From Bacteroidota bacterium (lineage in GTDB: Bacteria > Bacteroidota > Bacteroidia > Sphingobacteriales > Sphingobacteriaceae), in contig JAFDZM010000068.1 of assembly GCA_018266915.1 (NCBI GenBank), positions 1 through 64,000 of the forward strand: a stretch of 64,000 nucleotides of DNA. The letters run 5' to 3'. The translations under genes were made by a program, and so were the position numbers. Below the pieces are notes generated by a model. That model searched no databases. It saw only the letters and a program-made list of their open reading frames with translations, and had not been told where the DNA came from. Positions 49,328 to 59,236 of this stretch are shown in pieces (position 1 is the stretch's first letter; every line of letters begins with the position of its first letter).

Positions 49328-50242
49328 ATGAAGAAGCAATTACTGTTAGCCATCATTTTACTGTTGGCATTTATTACCGCCAAAGCTCAAAAACCGGATA
49401 CGGCGCGGATGCAGGTACACTATAAGTTTACCTGGGTAAGGGACACTGCAAACCGCGATCACCCTTATACGGAAAACATGGTGCTATATATAGGCCAGAG
49501 GTCAAGTGCTTACAGGAGTTACGACGGGGTAGTATATAAAGCCCAGTTTAAGAAGGCTTGGGCCGAAGCTGTCGCCGCCAGCCCGGACGGGCATCCCATG
49601 ATAAACAGGCATGGTGTCGGTTCAAACATTGAATACTACCAGTTTCCAAACGAGAAAAAATTGTTTACGGAAAACCCGATATACATGAATAATTACTTTA
49701 TCAACGGCGAGATGCCCGCTATCGACTGGAAGACGAGTGGCGATACGGCAACTTTTGGTGGTTTGCATTGCCAGAAAGCCACCTGTCACTTCAAGGGGAG
49801 AGATTACACGGCCTGGTTTTGCCCCGATCTGCCGGTGCGGGTCGGCCCGTGGAAATTAAACGGACTGCCGGGTGTTATCGTAGATGCCCGCGACGCGAAA
49901 AACGAAGTAGTATTTCAATTTGACGGGGTGGAGAAAGCCGTCCCTACGCCGCCCAAAACCGGCCCGGCGGTTGCAGAAAAAGATATGCCGCCTATAATAC
50001 GCGACCTGGATGACGACATGAATCTGATCGGGACACCGCCAAGAACCATCAAAACCACGCAAAAGGAGTTTGATAAATTGCAGGAGAGCATGAGAAAAAA
50101 CCCCCAGGCATTTGCGCAAGCTGTAGAAGCCGGTAATCGTGCAAGCGGAGACGCGCCTATGGATCACATCATGATTAAAAAAGGCCCAGCCCCTATGGGG
50201 CCTGTGATCAATAACCCTATTGAACTGCCGGAGAAAAAATAA
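49328..50242 (+). CDS. GLPGLI-family secreted protein, copy 1
   Basis: This 304-aa secreted protein has a signal peptide (MKKQLLLAIILLLAFITAKAQ) and the family opening ARMQVHYKFTWVRDTANRD, then CHFKGRDYTAWFCPDLPV and the signature GPWKLNGLPGVIVDA (about 180-194). GLPGLI proteins of Bacteroidota are often encoded beside a TonB-receptor-like protein; their function is not established. The ATG at 49328 is chosen because the signal peptide begins there. Three tandem copies follow each other, each ending in a variant of NNPIELPEKK. Confidence 0.92.
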   Translation: MKKQLLLAIILLLAFITAKAQKPDTARMQVHYKFTWVRDTANRDHPYTENMVLYIGQRSSAYRSYDGVVYKAQFKKAWAEAVAASPDGHPMINRHGVGSNIEYYQFPNEKKLFTENPIYMNNYFINGEMPAIDWKTSGDTATFGGLHCQKATCHFKGRDYTAWFCPDLPVRVGPWKLNGLPGVIVDARDAKNEVVFQFDGVEKAVPTPPKTGPAVAEKDMPPIIRDLDDDMNLIGTPPRTIKTTQKEFDKLQESMRKNPQAFAQAVEAGNRASGDAPMDHIMIKKGPAPMGPVINNPIELPEKK

Positions 50243-50273
50243 ACCGAATCATAACAATAAAAAGATAATAATC

Positions 50274-51200
50274 ATGAAAACACCATTAATAACGAGCACA
50301 TTGCTCATAGCTATTGCTGCAAGTGCTTCCGCGCAAACCGACACAGCTCAGGTGCTGGTGCATTACAAATTTACTCAGGTACGTGATACCACTAACCGGG
50401 ATCACCCTTATACCGAAAATATGGCACTGTATATCGGTAAGAGCTCAAGCGCTTATAGAAGCTACGATAATATACTTGAACAAGCCGAAGCTAAGAAGCA
50501 GTTACAGGCGGCCCTCGCCAGTTCGCCGGATGGGCATGTTAATATTCAAAGGCACAGGAGAGGATCGGGTGCTGAGTACTATGAGTTCCCAAATAAAAAA
50601 GAGCTAGCCAGGAAAGAGCCGCTGGTTATGGAAACTTATCTTATTGATGATGCAATGCCTGCTATGGATTGGAAAATAAGCAGCGATACTGCGACGTATG
50701 GCGGCTTGCATTGCCAGAAGGCGACGACGCATTTTAAGGGGAGAGATTATACGGCCTGGTTTTGTCCCGATATGCCGTTGCATGTGGGTCCATGGAAGCT
50801 TAACGGTCTGCCCGGTGTAATCGTGGAGGCTTATGATGCCAAAAAGGATGTGCAGTTTATGTTCGACGGCGTAGAAAAAGTTGTGTTTACTCCCAAGGCA
50901 GACGAGAAGCTTTCCGGCCCAAAATCTGATGGTCCAGGACCAAGGTTGATCATGGTGGGCGGTGATGATGGCGGCGATCCTAATATTATTCAGCTACCCA
51001 AAAACGCTATTAAAACCACAGATAAAGAGTTTACCAAATTGGAGGCCGCTATGCGTAAGGATCCCGATGCCTTTGTGCAATCGCAGGTGGCTATGCACAA
51101 TGCTAACCGGCCCGCTGGTACAGATCCGGTACGCATAAACATCAAAATGGGGCCGCCGCCGGTGGTTAACAATCCTATCGAATTGGCGGATAAAAAATGA
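50274..51200 (+). CDS. GLPGLI-family secreted protein, copy 2
   Basis: This 308-aa paralogue has a signal peptide (MKTPLITSTLLIAIAASASAQ), TAQVLVHYKFTQVRDTTNRD, HFKGRDYTAWFCPDMPL and KLNGLPGVIVEAYDAKKDV. Its C-terminal part (about 215-300) is Pro/Gly/Asp-rich and differs most from copies 1 and 3. The gene starts 31 bp after copy 1, so the array is one transcript. An in-frame extension to 50220 is rejected because it overlaps copy 1. Confidence 0.92.
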   Translation: MKTPLITSTLLIAIAASASAQTDTAQVLVHYKFTQVRDTTNRDHPYTENMALYIGKSSSAYRSYDNILEQAEAKKQLQAALASSPDGHVNIQRHRRGSGAEYYEFPNKKELARKEPLVMETYLIDDAMPAMDWKISSDTATYGGLHCQKATTHFKGRDYTAWFCPDMPLHVGPWKLNGLPGVIVEAYDAKKDVQFMFDGVEKVVFTPKADEKLSGPKSDGPGPRLIMVGGDDGGDPNIIQLPKNAIKTTDKEFTKLEAAMRKDPDAFVQSQVAMHNANRPAGTDPVRINIKMGPPPVVNNPIELADKK

Positions 51201-51231
51201 ACAGGATTGTAAGATTTTAATGATTACTGTC

Positions 51232-52131
51232 ATGAAAAGGCAATTGATGATAATTATAGTATTGGTTTTGCAGGCGCTTGTAGCTTTTGCACAAAAGCCT
51301 GATACGGCGCAAATATTGGTGCATTACAAATTCAGCTATGTGCAGGACACCAATAATCGCGCCCATACCTACACCGAGAATATGGTGCTGTTTGTTGGAA
51401 AAGCTTCCAGCAGTTACAGAAGCTACGACCGCCAGTTGCAAAATGAACTATACAGAAGACAGATGCAGGAGGCGATCAACAATTCTGCCGACGGCAACAT
51501 CCGGTTAGATCACAAGATTACCGCTTCGGGCACGGAATATTACCAGTTTATCAACTATAAAAAGTTGGTGCGTAAGGAAGTGATGATGAGTCCATACATT
51601 ATCAATGACGTGCTGCCCGTAATCAACTGGCATATCAGCAGCGACAAAGCGAATTTTGCCGAACTGCATTGCCAGAAAGCGACTTGCCATTTTAAAGGGC
51701 GCGACTATACCGCCTGGTTTTGTCCTGATCTGCCGGTGCGAGTCGGTCCGTGGAAACTGAATGGCTTGCCTGGTGTCATTGTCGAAGCTTATGATGCGAA
51801 GAAAGAAGTCGTTTTCAAATTCGACCGGGTGGAAAAAGCTGTGTTGGGCGCATCAAAACCGATCAAAGACCGGCATGGCCGAATAGTGATCCCGTTGGAT
51901 GACGATGCTGATGGTTCAGACCCAAACATCATCCGGGTGCCAATCAACGGCATTAAGACTACGGATAAAGAACTGGCCAAGCTACAGAATGCCATGCATA
52001 AAGATCCGAATGTCCTTGTGCAAACGATGAAAGCGACTGCACAAAATAATGGCGGTCCCAAACCTGATATCGATTTGAAAGTTGGGGCGCCGCCGATATT
52101 GAATAACCCTATCGAGTTACCGGAAAAATAA
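51232..52131 (+). CDS. GLPGLI-family secreted protein, copy 3
   Basis: This 299-aa paralogue has a signal peptide (MKRQLMIIIVLVLQALVAFAQ), TAQILVHYKFSYVQDTNNRA, CHFKGRDYTAWFCPDLPV and GPWKLNGLPGVIVEA. It lies 31 bp after copy 2 and ends 2 bp before the TonB-receptor-like gene, so all four are one operon. The three copies keep the same cysteine pattern (LHCQKAT(C/T)HF and WFCPD). Copies 1 and 3 share an extra Cys that copy 2 has as Thr. Confidence 0.92.
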   Translation: MKRQLMIIIVLVLQALVAFAQKPDTAQILVHYKFSYVQDTNNRAHTYTENMVLFVGKASSSYRSYDRQLQNELYRRQMQEAINNSADGNIRLDHKITASGTEYYQFINYKKLVRKEVMMSPYIINDVLPVINWHISSDKANFAELHCQKATCHFKGRDYTAWFCPDLPVRVGPWKLNGLPGVIVEAYDAKKEVVFKFDRVEKAVLGASKPIKDRHGRIVIPLDDDADGSDPNIIRVPINGIKTTDKELAKLQNAMHKDPNVLVQTMKATAQNNGGPKPDIDLKVGAPPILNNPIELPEK

Positions 52132-52133
52132 TC

Positions 52134-54806
52134 ATGCACCGTATCAGATTTTTCATACTGCTGCAATGCGGCATGGCACTTTCTGTGTTCTGTTTTGCCC
52201 AGGGAAACATTCATGGGACGGTTAAAGATAGTACAGGTAAAGCTGTACCATTTGCCACCGTCACCCTGAAAAACAAAGCAAGCAATGCTATTGTGACTTA
52301 CACTACAACGGCTGATAATGGGGCATACACTCTTGCACTTCCACAAGGACAAAAAATAGATAGCCTTATAGTCGAAGTGCGGAGCATGGGTTATAAAAAC
52401 CAGCTGAAAAGCGTCGCTGGCACAGCGCCTGTTGATTTTGTGCTGCAGACTTCGGTCAATCAACTGCAGGCGGTGGTGATCAAAAGCAGCCGGCCGATAT
52501 TGCGCGTAAATGGAGATACGCTGAGTTATAGAGTATCTGACTTCGCCAATCCACAGGACAGGACCATAGGCGAGGTGATCAAAAAGCTTCCCGGCATAAC
52601 GGTAGCCGCTGACGGGACGATCAGCTACAACAACAAGCCCATCAGTACAGTCTATATCGGAGGTGATAACTTGCTGGATGATAAATACAACATTGCCACC
52701 AATACCATCCCGCAAGGCGTTGTTTCCAATGTGCAGGTGATCCAGAATGATCAGCCTATTAAGGCGCTGCAAAATAAAGTGATGAGCGACGATGTAGCCC
52801 TGAACCTGCAAATTAAGAAGGGCGCCAAGTTGCAAATGGTAGGACAGGAGAGCATCGGAGCGGGCTTGCCCGGCAATTATGATGAGGAGCTGAACGCCAT
52901 GATGTTTAAAGACAAATATAAGGCTATCAACTACCTGAACGGTAACAATATCGGCTATGACCTGACACAGGACCTGCTATCTCACAACTATAACGACTAT
53001 ATGCAGCGTATCGATAACAATGTACCCGCAACGATGCTTTCGCTTGGCACGGTGAATACACCTGCTTTGGCTGAGAGCCGGTACCTGTTTAACCAGTCAG
53101 GCATTTTAAACCTGAATAACCTGCTGAACCTGAAGAATGGAGTACACCTAAGGGTGAATGCCTATTACCTGCACGATACCCAGAAGCAGGATTATAGTCA
53201 GCAAACCACTGTTTTTCTTCCGGGCGATACGGTGCATTATACCGAAATGCAGCACAGCCAATATAGACCAGATATCTTTCATGCCGAATTTACCCTGAAT
53301 GTGAACCAGGACAAGTATTACCTGAATGATGCGCTTTTGATGGATGGTAACCGATCGGCCTGGAATTCGGCGCTTAATACTAATGGAAGTATGGTGGGGC
53401 AGAATTTCAAGGATAATGCACTGAGTTTTTCTAATGAGTTTAACCTGATCAAATCGTTCAAGTCCAATAATGTTATCCAGGCATATTCTTATTTCAGCCA
53501 TACAACCGAACCTGAAACCCGTGCTATACAACCCAATTATAACGACTCGCTGTTTAATCACGGGGTTCCTTATTCGCGGTTGGTACAGAATGTGAATGTC
53601 CCTACTTGGTATACCAACAACTATTTTTCGTTCAAGATACCGGGAAATGTTGTTACGCAAAGTTTCAGGGCGGGTTTTAGTGTGCAGTCGCAAAGGCTGG
53701 CATCAGATTTGGGTGTTGTTCAGAATAACAATAGCGTCAACCTGGAATCAGACAGTACAGTTAATCATCTTAACTGGATGAAGAAAAAGGTTTATACCGA
53801 ACTGGCTTATGACATACCCGGCGATAAGCTCAAAGCCAATCTTACGCTTCCGCTCATTTTGCAGCAGATCAATTATTCAGACACCACTTATGCGCTGAAC
53901 AAGAGTTTAACGCGCCTGTATTTTAACCCGCAATTCAGGATGAAATATCAGGTTGGGCTGGAAAATTACCTGAACCTGATGTACAGCTACCGGAACCAGG
54001 TCGGCACCATCGAAGATATTTACCAGGGAGATATCCTGAAAGACTACCGCTCGTTGTATGCCAATAGCCCCGTGCTGACCCTGCAACAAAGCCAGCAGGC
54101 TGGGATGGGTTTCAATTATCGCAAGGCGCTTACTTTATTTTTTTTCAGCGTCAATGCGCTTTATAGCCATACCAGCGCCAATAATATCGCATCGAGTGTC
54201 ATCACCAACAATATACAGGAGCGTGTGATGCTGGCTTATCCTAATGTTACCAATTCGTGGACGTTGAATGCTGCAACCAGTAAATATTCATTTGCGTTGC
54301 GCACTACCTTCAGCGCAGGTATACAGTGGCAAAGCAACCGCTCGGTGCAGATACAAAACAATGCATTGCTGCCCTTTAATACGGTAATGGAAACGCTGAC
54401 GTTTGGCGCTGATACCAAGGTGAGTGACCAGGTAAATTTCAGTTATAAGGCTTCTGGCATCCAGACCGACAGCCATTCGACGGTGGAGGCTTCGGCTTTT
54501 CACATCGATCAATTACAACAGCAGGCCTCATTGTTCTATAACCCAACAGACGAATTGCAATTCAAATTAGCCGGCGAACATTACTTCACACGCCAGCGGG
54601 GAAACCCCGACCTGAAATATTTTTTTACCGATGCTTCAGCAAAATTCAAGATCAAAAAATGGAAAACAGATTTTGAGCTTAGCGCTGTGAACTTTCTCAA
54701 TGTGAAAACCTATAATGCATTGTACCTGTCGGCAAATACCTTGACAGCCAATTCTTACCAGTTGCCGGGGAGGATTGTATTGTTGAAGGCGTTGTTTAAT
54801 TTATGA
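52134..54806 (+). CDS. TonB-dependent-receptor-like outer-membrane protein, GLPGLI partner
   Basis: This 890-aa protein has a signal peptide (to CFAQ, about residue 23), a carboxypeptidase-regulatory-like domain (24-105, GTVKDSTGKAVPFATVTLK), and a plug-like region (about 115-240, including RTIGEVIKKLPGITV and ISTVYIGGDNLLDDKYN). A long beta-barrel runs to the C-terminal Leu (RIVLLKALFNL). It is shorter than SusC proteins and is the kind of receptor usually found with GLPGLI genes; no SusD partner is present. The substrate is unknown. It begins 2 bp after the third GLPGLI gene. Confidence 0.9.
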   Translation: MHRIRFFILLQCGMALSVFCFAQGNIHGTVKDSTGKAVPFATVTLKNKASNAIVTYTTTADNGAYTLALPQGQKIDSLIVEVRSMGYKNQLKSVAGTAPVDFVLQTSVNQLQAVVIKSSRPILRVNGDTLSYRVSDFANPQDRTIGEVIKKLPGITVAADGTISYNNKPISTVYIGGDNLLDDKYNIATNTIPQGVVSNVQVIQNDQPIKALQNKVMSDDVALNLQIKKGAKLQMVGQESIGAGLPGNYDEELNAMMFKDKYKAINYLNGNNIGYDLTQDLLSHNYNDYMQRIDNNVPATMLSLGTVNTPALAESRYLFNQSGILNLNNLLNLKNGVHLRVNAYYLHDTQKQDYSQQTTVFLPGDTVHYTEMQHSQYRPDIFHAEFTLNVNQDKYYLNDALLMDGNRSAWNSALNTNGSMVGQNFKDNALSFSNEFNLIKSFKSNNVIQAYSYFSHTTEPETRAIQPNYNDSLFNHGVPYSRLVQNVNVPTWYTNNYFSFKIPGNVVTQSFRAGFSVQSQRLASDLGVVQNNNSVNLESDSTVNHLNWMKKKVYTELAYDIPGDKLKANLTLPLILQQINYSDTTYALNKSLTRLYFNPQFRMKYQVGLENYLNLMYSYRNQVGTIEDIYQGDILKDYRSLYANSPVLTLQQSQQAGMGFNYRKALTLFFFSVNALYSHTSANNIASSVITNNIQERVMLAYPNVTNSWTLNAATSKYSFALRTTFSAGIQWQSNRSVQIQNNALLPFNTVMETLTFGADTKVSDQVNFSYKASGIQTDSHSTVEASAFHIDQLQQQASLFYNPTDELQFKLAGEHYFTRQRGNPDLKYFFTDASAKFKIKKWKTDFELSAVNFLNVKTYNALYLSANTLTANSYQLPGRIVLLKALFNL

Positions 54807-54947
54807 TGCTTTAAATACTACATCATTCCTCGCGTAGAGAAATAGTGTCCAGGTAGATAAATAATACATCCCATTTTATTCCCCGTTAATATTTGTATTT
54901 TCAAGCGTTCCGCATACCTAATGATGCGGGGTAAAACAATTATATAA

Positions 54948-56363
54948 ATGGACAGACGTGACTTTATAAAAACCACAGCTATATCGGGTGCGGGCTTATT
55001 GGCTGCTCCGCGCGTTATTAATCCATTAAGCGCTTTTATGCCGGGCAATCAAAGTCCGCTTGTACTGAATGGGAACCGGTTTGTTACCTTTTGCATCATG
55101 ATCCGCACCACACCGTGGGAGGTTTCGCGCAATGTTAAACTGCATCCGAGAGATGAGTCGACCTGGCACACGCTGGATGGTGTACGGTCAATGCGCGAAG
55201 CATTTGCAAAGAACAACCCGGATGGCCGCCTCACCTGGGGTTTTACCCTCAATGCATTGGAGGATAAACGTAAAAACTACGCCGAGATACGCGATTACGT
55301 GGTGCAATGCCAGCAAAAATATGGCGACGAGGTTTCTTACTTCCCCGGCTATTTCCCTGCCATGTACCTGCCGCGCGAACGCGTGAACCGCGAGATGACA
55401 GAGGCCATCCAAATCATCACCAATTTTGTAGGCAATGGCTATCGCCCAAAAGCAATAATGGGCGGCTTTTTATCAGCTAATAGCTTACAATACCTCGCAG
55501 AAAAAGAGAACATCCATACCGCGCACGCTGTAATATGGAGCCAATATGCTATTGATGGTGGCGGGGCCGATGGATCGCCGTCCTATCCTTTCTATCCGTC
55601 CAAACAACATTTTTGTAAGCCTGCACAAAACGCCCGTGATTTTATCGATTGCGTTAACCTGGACGGCTGGACAATGGATTTCATTTGCGCCAGGCGGGCC
55701 GGCGCATCAGATCACGAGATTACCGGCTATAATAGTCGACGGGGTGTTGGCCCGATAGAAACTTATATAGGTTGGGGGCTGGATCTTGGTCATAGGGAGG
55801 TGATGCATACGCAATCTATCCATTTCGACAAGGGTTTCGAGCTGAATGGTTTTGGTTGGGTAACTAATATCTGGGAAGCTCAATTAGTACACGAATTTGG
55901 TAAGGACCTCATCTGCGGAGCCCTGGAAATGTGGGTGACCGGTACAAAAAAACGCTGGCCGGACACACACTTTATCACCTACGGCGAATACGGCGACCTC
56001 TGGCGTGCACAGTATAAAAATAACGATCACTGGAACTATCGTTTTGAAGAACGCGGTTCAGGCTTAGGAGATTCATACAATAACCTCGAAATAAAATGGT
56101 TCATGAACAAGGAGTTTCGCCTGGCCTTATTGCGCGACTGGCACATGGAGACACCTTATTCGGTTATCGATTTTACGCGTTACGATTTACCAGCAAAAGA
56201 ACCACTCGACCCTGACCCGCAGCACCCGGTAAAAAACTGGAGTTTGATAAACGAGATCAACCAGAAAGGATTACGCCCGCAGGATAAACCGGTGCCGATA
56301 AAACAACTAACTAAAGACGATCAGGATATGATAGCGAGGTATTATCCGGAATTGATGCAGTAG
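54948..56363 (+). CDS. Tat-exported protein, DUF3863-like
   Basis: This 471-aa protein has a twin-arginine signal (MDRRDFIKTTAISGAGLLAAPR). The mature part has an alpha/beta organisation that recalls the DUF3863/DUF3864 proteins of Bacteroidota, which have a deacetylase-like barrel, for example TFCIMIRTTPWEVSRNVKL and AIMGGFLSANSLQYLAEKEN. I recall this family but cannot verify the assignment here. Tat export suggests folding in the cytoplasm, perhaps around a cofactor or metal. Trp-rich segments (GWVTNIWEAQLV, WVTGTKKRWPDTHFI) suggest carbohydrate contact. It is not co-directional with GH127, and its relation to the neighbours is unclear. Confidence 0.72.
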   Translation: MDRRDFIKTTAISGAGLLAAPRVINPLSAFMPGNQSPLVLNGNRFVTFCIMIRTTPWEVSRNVKLHPRDESTWHTLDGVRSMREAFAKNNPDGRLTWGFTLNALEDKRKNYAEIRDYVVQCQQKYGDEVSYFPGYFPAMYLPRERVNREMTEAIQIITNFVGNGYRPKAIMGGFLSANSLQYLAEKENIHTAHAVIWSQYAIDGGGADGSPSYPFYPSKQHFCKPAQNARDFIDCVNLDGWTMDFICARRAGASDHEITGYNSRRGVGPIETYIGWGLDLGHREVMHTQSIHFDKGFELNGFGWVTNIWEAQLVHEFGKDLICGALEMWVTGTKKRWPDTHFITYGEYGDLWRAQYKNNDHWNYRFEERGSGLGDSYNNLEIKWFMNKEFRLALLRDWHMETPYSVIDFTRYDLPAKEPLDPDPQHPVKNWSLINEINQKGLRPQDKPVPIKQLTKDDQDMIARYYPELMQ

Positions 56364-56402
56364 GTTTAGTTTTGTGAAGCTTCCAGAGTGCTTTTGCCCT
56401 TA

Positions 56403-56699
56403 TCAGCCTCGATTGAGAAAGTGTAATACTAACTGTTCCCATTCCTCTTCTAAAGACAGGTTCGGGCGGCTTTGCCGTGCTTTATTATACCAGTAATCAG
56501 CATTCCAGATATCTCCTTCTTTTCGGTGCAGATAGGCATGTACCCAAGCCGATGCCTGATCGTTTAGATGGTCAACCTGGGCATGTGCCTGATGCCAATC
56601 GCCTTTACCATCGTACCAGAGGCTTTTTAATGGTGCAGAAAGCTCCCTGGCGGGCTGCTCAAAATTCAATGATTCTTTAAATTCGGCTAAAGTTTTCAT
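56403..56699 (-). CDS. Small conserved protein, unknown function
   Basis: This 98-aa cytoplasmic protein is rich in Trp, His and Ala (KGDWHQAHAQVDHLNDQASAW, GDIWNADYWYNKARQSRPN). I recall similar short proteins from many bacteria but cannot name a family. The ATG at 56699 (MKTLAEFKESL) is preferred to an in-frame ATG at 56753. It lies after the terminator of the GH127 gene and probably has its own promoter near 56700-56760. Confidence 0.72.
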   Translation of the reverse strand: MKTLAEFKESLNFEQPARELSAPLKSLWYDGKGDWHQAHAQVDHLNDQASAWVHAYLHRKEGDIWNADYWYNKARQSRPNLSLEEEWEQLVLHFLNRG

Positions 56700-56753
56700 T
56701 GGTATTAATTTTTTGAAAATGAAGCGCTGATGGGTGTTCAAATTTCGGCCCAA

Positions 56754-56790
56754 AATACAAAAAGCCGCTCAACTTTCGTGAACGGCTTTG
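56754..56790 (-). terminator. Intrinsic terminator of the GH127 gene
   Basis: On the minus strand AAAGCCGTTCAC pairs with GTTGAGCGGCTTT with few mismatches and is followed by TTTTGTATTTT, about 80 bp after the GH127 stop. Confidence 0.75.
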
Positions 56791-56869
56791 TAGCCCGTAG
56801 GGGAGGTTTTTTAGGACCGCATTTTTGCAGATTTAAAGCTATTAGTTGGATAGACACATATTAGTATAA

Positions 56870-59236
56870 TTATTCCCGCACCATCCGGCTGCCGTATACT
56901 GGTCCTGCACTGTTACCTGGTTTGGGTAGTAACTTTATAACCACTTTTGATTTGTTCCTGGTCAATTCTATGGGAATTGCGTACGATATGTTATAAAATT
57001 TGCTCTCCTTATATTTATTCAGATCTTCGCTTGCAATTTTTGTACCGTCTACCAGGATGTCGAAAACCCTACCTCTGTTATCCATTCCCCAATAGGTATT
57101 GATTAAAGTATTCTGTAAACCGGCATCCGTTTTCATTTCAAAGCTTAAAAATCCACCATCATCTGTCGAACGCCATTTTTTCTGATGGTCTTCTCCGGTC
57201 GTTTCGTGTTCACCGGTAAAGTTATGGTCCCGCTCGGGTTGCATCTCGCCCAGGCGTATAATATCGGTGGTGTGGGCCTCCAGTTCCTGTTGCTTTTTCA
57301 GATCTTCCTGGTAAGCTTTTTGTTGTACGGCCCATGTTTCCGGCGTAAAAACATCCCAATAGACGGAGTAATATTGGTTGGCAGTTTGATTAAAAGGGAT
57401 AAGCTTAACCTCAACGGGCTGTGCAATACCCCTGGTTTCAAATTCAAGGTTTTTGGGGTTAATCACCCTTAACCATTTATTAGGGTCTGTTTCATTCGTC
57501 ACAAAAACCGGTATACCTTTCAGTGGATCAGGTTCGGTATCACCCAGCACCCCGGCAAGTAAAACAGGGCCATAGAATAAGGCCCTTCGGTTGGTATTAT
57601 CAGGTATAGCTTCGGTATAAATATTTTCTCCGAAAATGCACTCAATTTTGTCGTTGTTTTTCCATTTGCGGTTTAAAATAAGATAACCCTGTCCGTCAAC
57701 CGTTATGCTTTGGGTAGCTCCATTTATTTTTATCACAGGATTAACAGCCCAACCGGGTTTGCGTATCCGTACGGCGAAAGCCAATGTTTTCGGTGTATTT
57801 AAAGTAAAATAGACTTTATCATCGGCAGGCAGGCTGGTATTTTGAGTAACGGTAACACCTTTGTCTTTCCAGTTCAGTATGGATGGTATAAATAAATTGA
57901 TGTACAAGCTACCATCATTTCCTCTGAAATAAATGCTTTCATTATATTTTACATGATTTTCCATGCCTGAGCCTACACAACAGGTGAATGTGGTAAAAGG
58001 TGTACTGTATTCTTTTTTGCCCCCCATTCTCAGTGGTACAAAATAGCACATCATTCCGTCATCATGGTTTTGCGAAGCCAGGATATGGTTGTACAATGCT
58101 TTTTCATAATAATCCATTAATGTTGCTGAAGGGTTCACGGTAAACAAATGCCGGGTGAGCTTTAGCATATTATAGGTATTACAGGTTTCGGTAGTATTTT
58201 CTGTAAGCTTGTCGTTTAGTTTGCCGGGTTCACCCAGGTATTCATAATTGCTGTTACCGCCGGTTGCATAAGAATGATCCCGGGTTACCGCTTCCCAGAA
58301 AAACGTTGCAATACGCTCATCTTTCTGATCGCCGGTAAGTTCGTATCGCCGGGCACTGGCAATAACTTTCGGAATCTGCGTGTTAGAGTGTTTTCCTGCT
58401 AAAATATCCTTCTGTTCACTTAATGGATCGAGAATACGCTTATCATAAAATTTGTAAGAAAGCGCCAGGTAATGAGCGTTCCCTGTTATAGCATATAAAT
58501 TAGTAAGTGTTTCGGCCATGCCACCATACTCACAAAGCAGCATTTTTTGCAGCTGATCGTCATTAAGATTTTTGATGGTTTCGCCTGTCCAGTCGGCAAT
58601 TCCTTTGCATATAGTAAGTGCCTCCTGGTTGTGACAGTACAAGTAGGCATCAAGTAATCCGGCCATTACTTTGTGGACAGTATACCAGGGCGACCAGCCT
58701 CCGTTCAGATCAAATCCTCTTGATCTTATTTCACCTTTCGAAACTTCAGCCCATATGGTATCTTCTTTAGGTATGGCACCTACATATCCTGTTTTACGAG
58801 CCAATTGGCATTCCCTAAGCTCTTTTACAATATAATCAGTTCTTTCTAAAAACCTGGGGTCGTGTGTTGAAGCATAGTGCATGGATATTGCCGAAAGATA
58901 ATGTCCGAGCGTATGACCTGCAAGACCTGAAGATTCCCATCCTTCATATAACGAACCTTTGGGCTTCAGACCGGAGTGAGACCTAAATCCTGATAGCAGA
59001 CGATCGGGTTCAATAGATAATAAATAGGCTGCATCCTTTTCCATCGCCTGCTTAAAAGGGCTTTCTAACAGGTGTACATCCTGCAAGTCAAACGAATATG
59101 CTTTTATTTCAACCTTCGGCTTAACAACCACCCGTTTATCATTCAGTTCAGGAACATATGATTGCGCTTTTGCCGAATAGCTGATCACAATGACAGAGAG
59201 CAAGCAATACGCCCCTGTTAAAAAGTATTTATTCAT
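56870..59236 (-). CDS. Secreted GH127-like beta-L-arabinofuranosidase
   Basis: This 788-aa enzyme has a signal peptide (MNKYFLTGAYCLLSVIVISYSAKAQ), an (alpha/alpha)6 barrel (about 45-430) and beta-sandwich C-terminal domains. The zinc/cysteine catalytic site of GH127 is present: ETC at 350-352 and CCVGSGMENH at 419-428, where Cys419 or the adjacent Cys is nucleophile and zinc ligand. It should release beta-L-arabinofuranose from arabinan- or extensin-like glycans; related enzymes act on other sugars, so the substrate is inferred. It is divergent from the AraC regulator at 59543, its probable controller. Confidence 0.9.
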   Translation of the reverse strand: MNKYFLTGAYCLLSVIVISYSAKAQSYVPELNDKRVVVKPKVEIKAYSFDLQDVHLLESPFKQAMEKDAAYLLSIEPDRLLSGFRSHSGLKPKGSLYEGWESSGLAGHTLGHYLSAISMHYASTHDPRFLERTDYIVKELRECQLARKTGYVGAIPKEDTIWAEVSKGEIRSRGFDLNGGWSPWYTVHKVMAGLLDAYLYCHNQEALTICKGIADWTGETIKNLNDDQLQKMLLCEYGGMAETLTNLYAITGNAHYLALSYKFYDKRILDPLSEQKDILAGKHSNTQIPKVIASARRYELTGDQKDERIATFFWEAVTRDHSYATGGNSNYEYLGEPGKLNDKLTENTTETCNTYNMLKLTRHLFTVNPSATLMDYYEKALYNHILASQNHDDGMMCYFVPLRMGGKKEYSTPFTTFTCCVGSGMENHVKYNESIYFRGNDGSLYINLFIPSILNWKDKGVTVTQNTSLPADDKVYFTLNTPKTLAFAVRIRKPGWAVNPVIKINGATQSITVDGQGYLILNRKWKNNDKIECIFGENIYTEAIPDNTNRRALFYGPVLLAGVLGDTEPDPLKGIPVFVTNETDPNKWLRVINPKNLEFETRGIAQPVEVKLIPFNQTANQYYSVYWDVFTPETWAVQQKAYQEDLKKQQELEAHTTDIIRLGEMQPERDHNFTGEHETTGEDHQKKWRSTDDGGFLSFEMKTDAGLQNTLINTYWGMDNRGRVFDILVDGTKIASEDLNKYKESKFYNISYAIPIELTRNKSKVVIKLLPKPGNSAGPVYGSRMVRE

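Noticed and set aside
51789-52835. A 348-codon minus-strand open frame opposite the third GLPGLI gene and the receptor gene
   Set aside because: It lies entirely antisense to two well-supported genes with signal peptides and family motifs, spans their junction, and its translation shows no recognisable domain.
53148-53693. A 181-codon minus-strand open frame inside the receptor gene
   Set aside because: It is antisense to a continuous beta-barrel coding region and shows no motif; such shadows are expected with this codon use.
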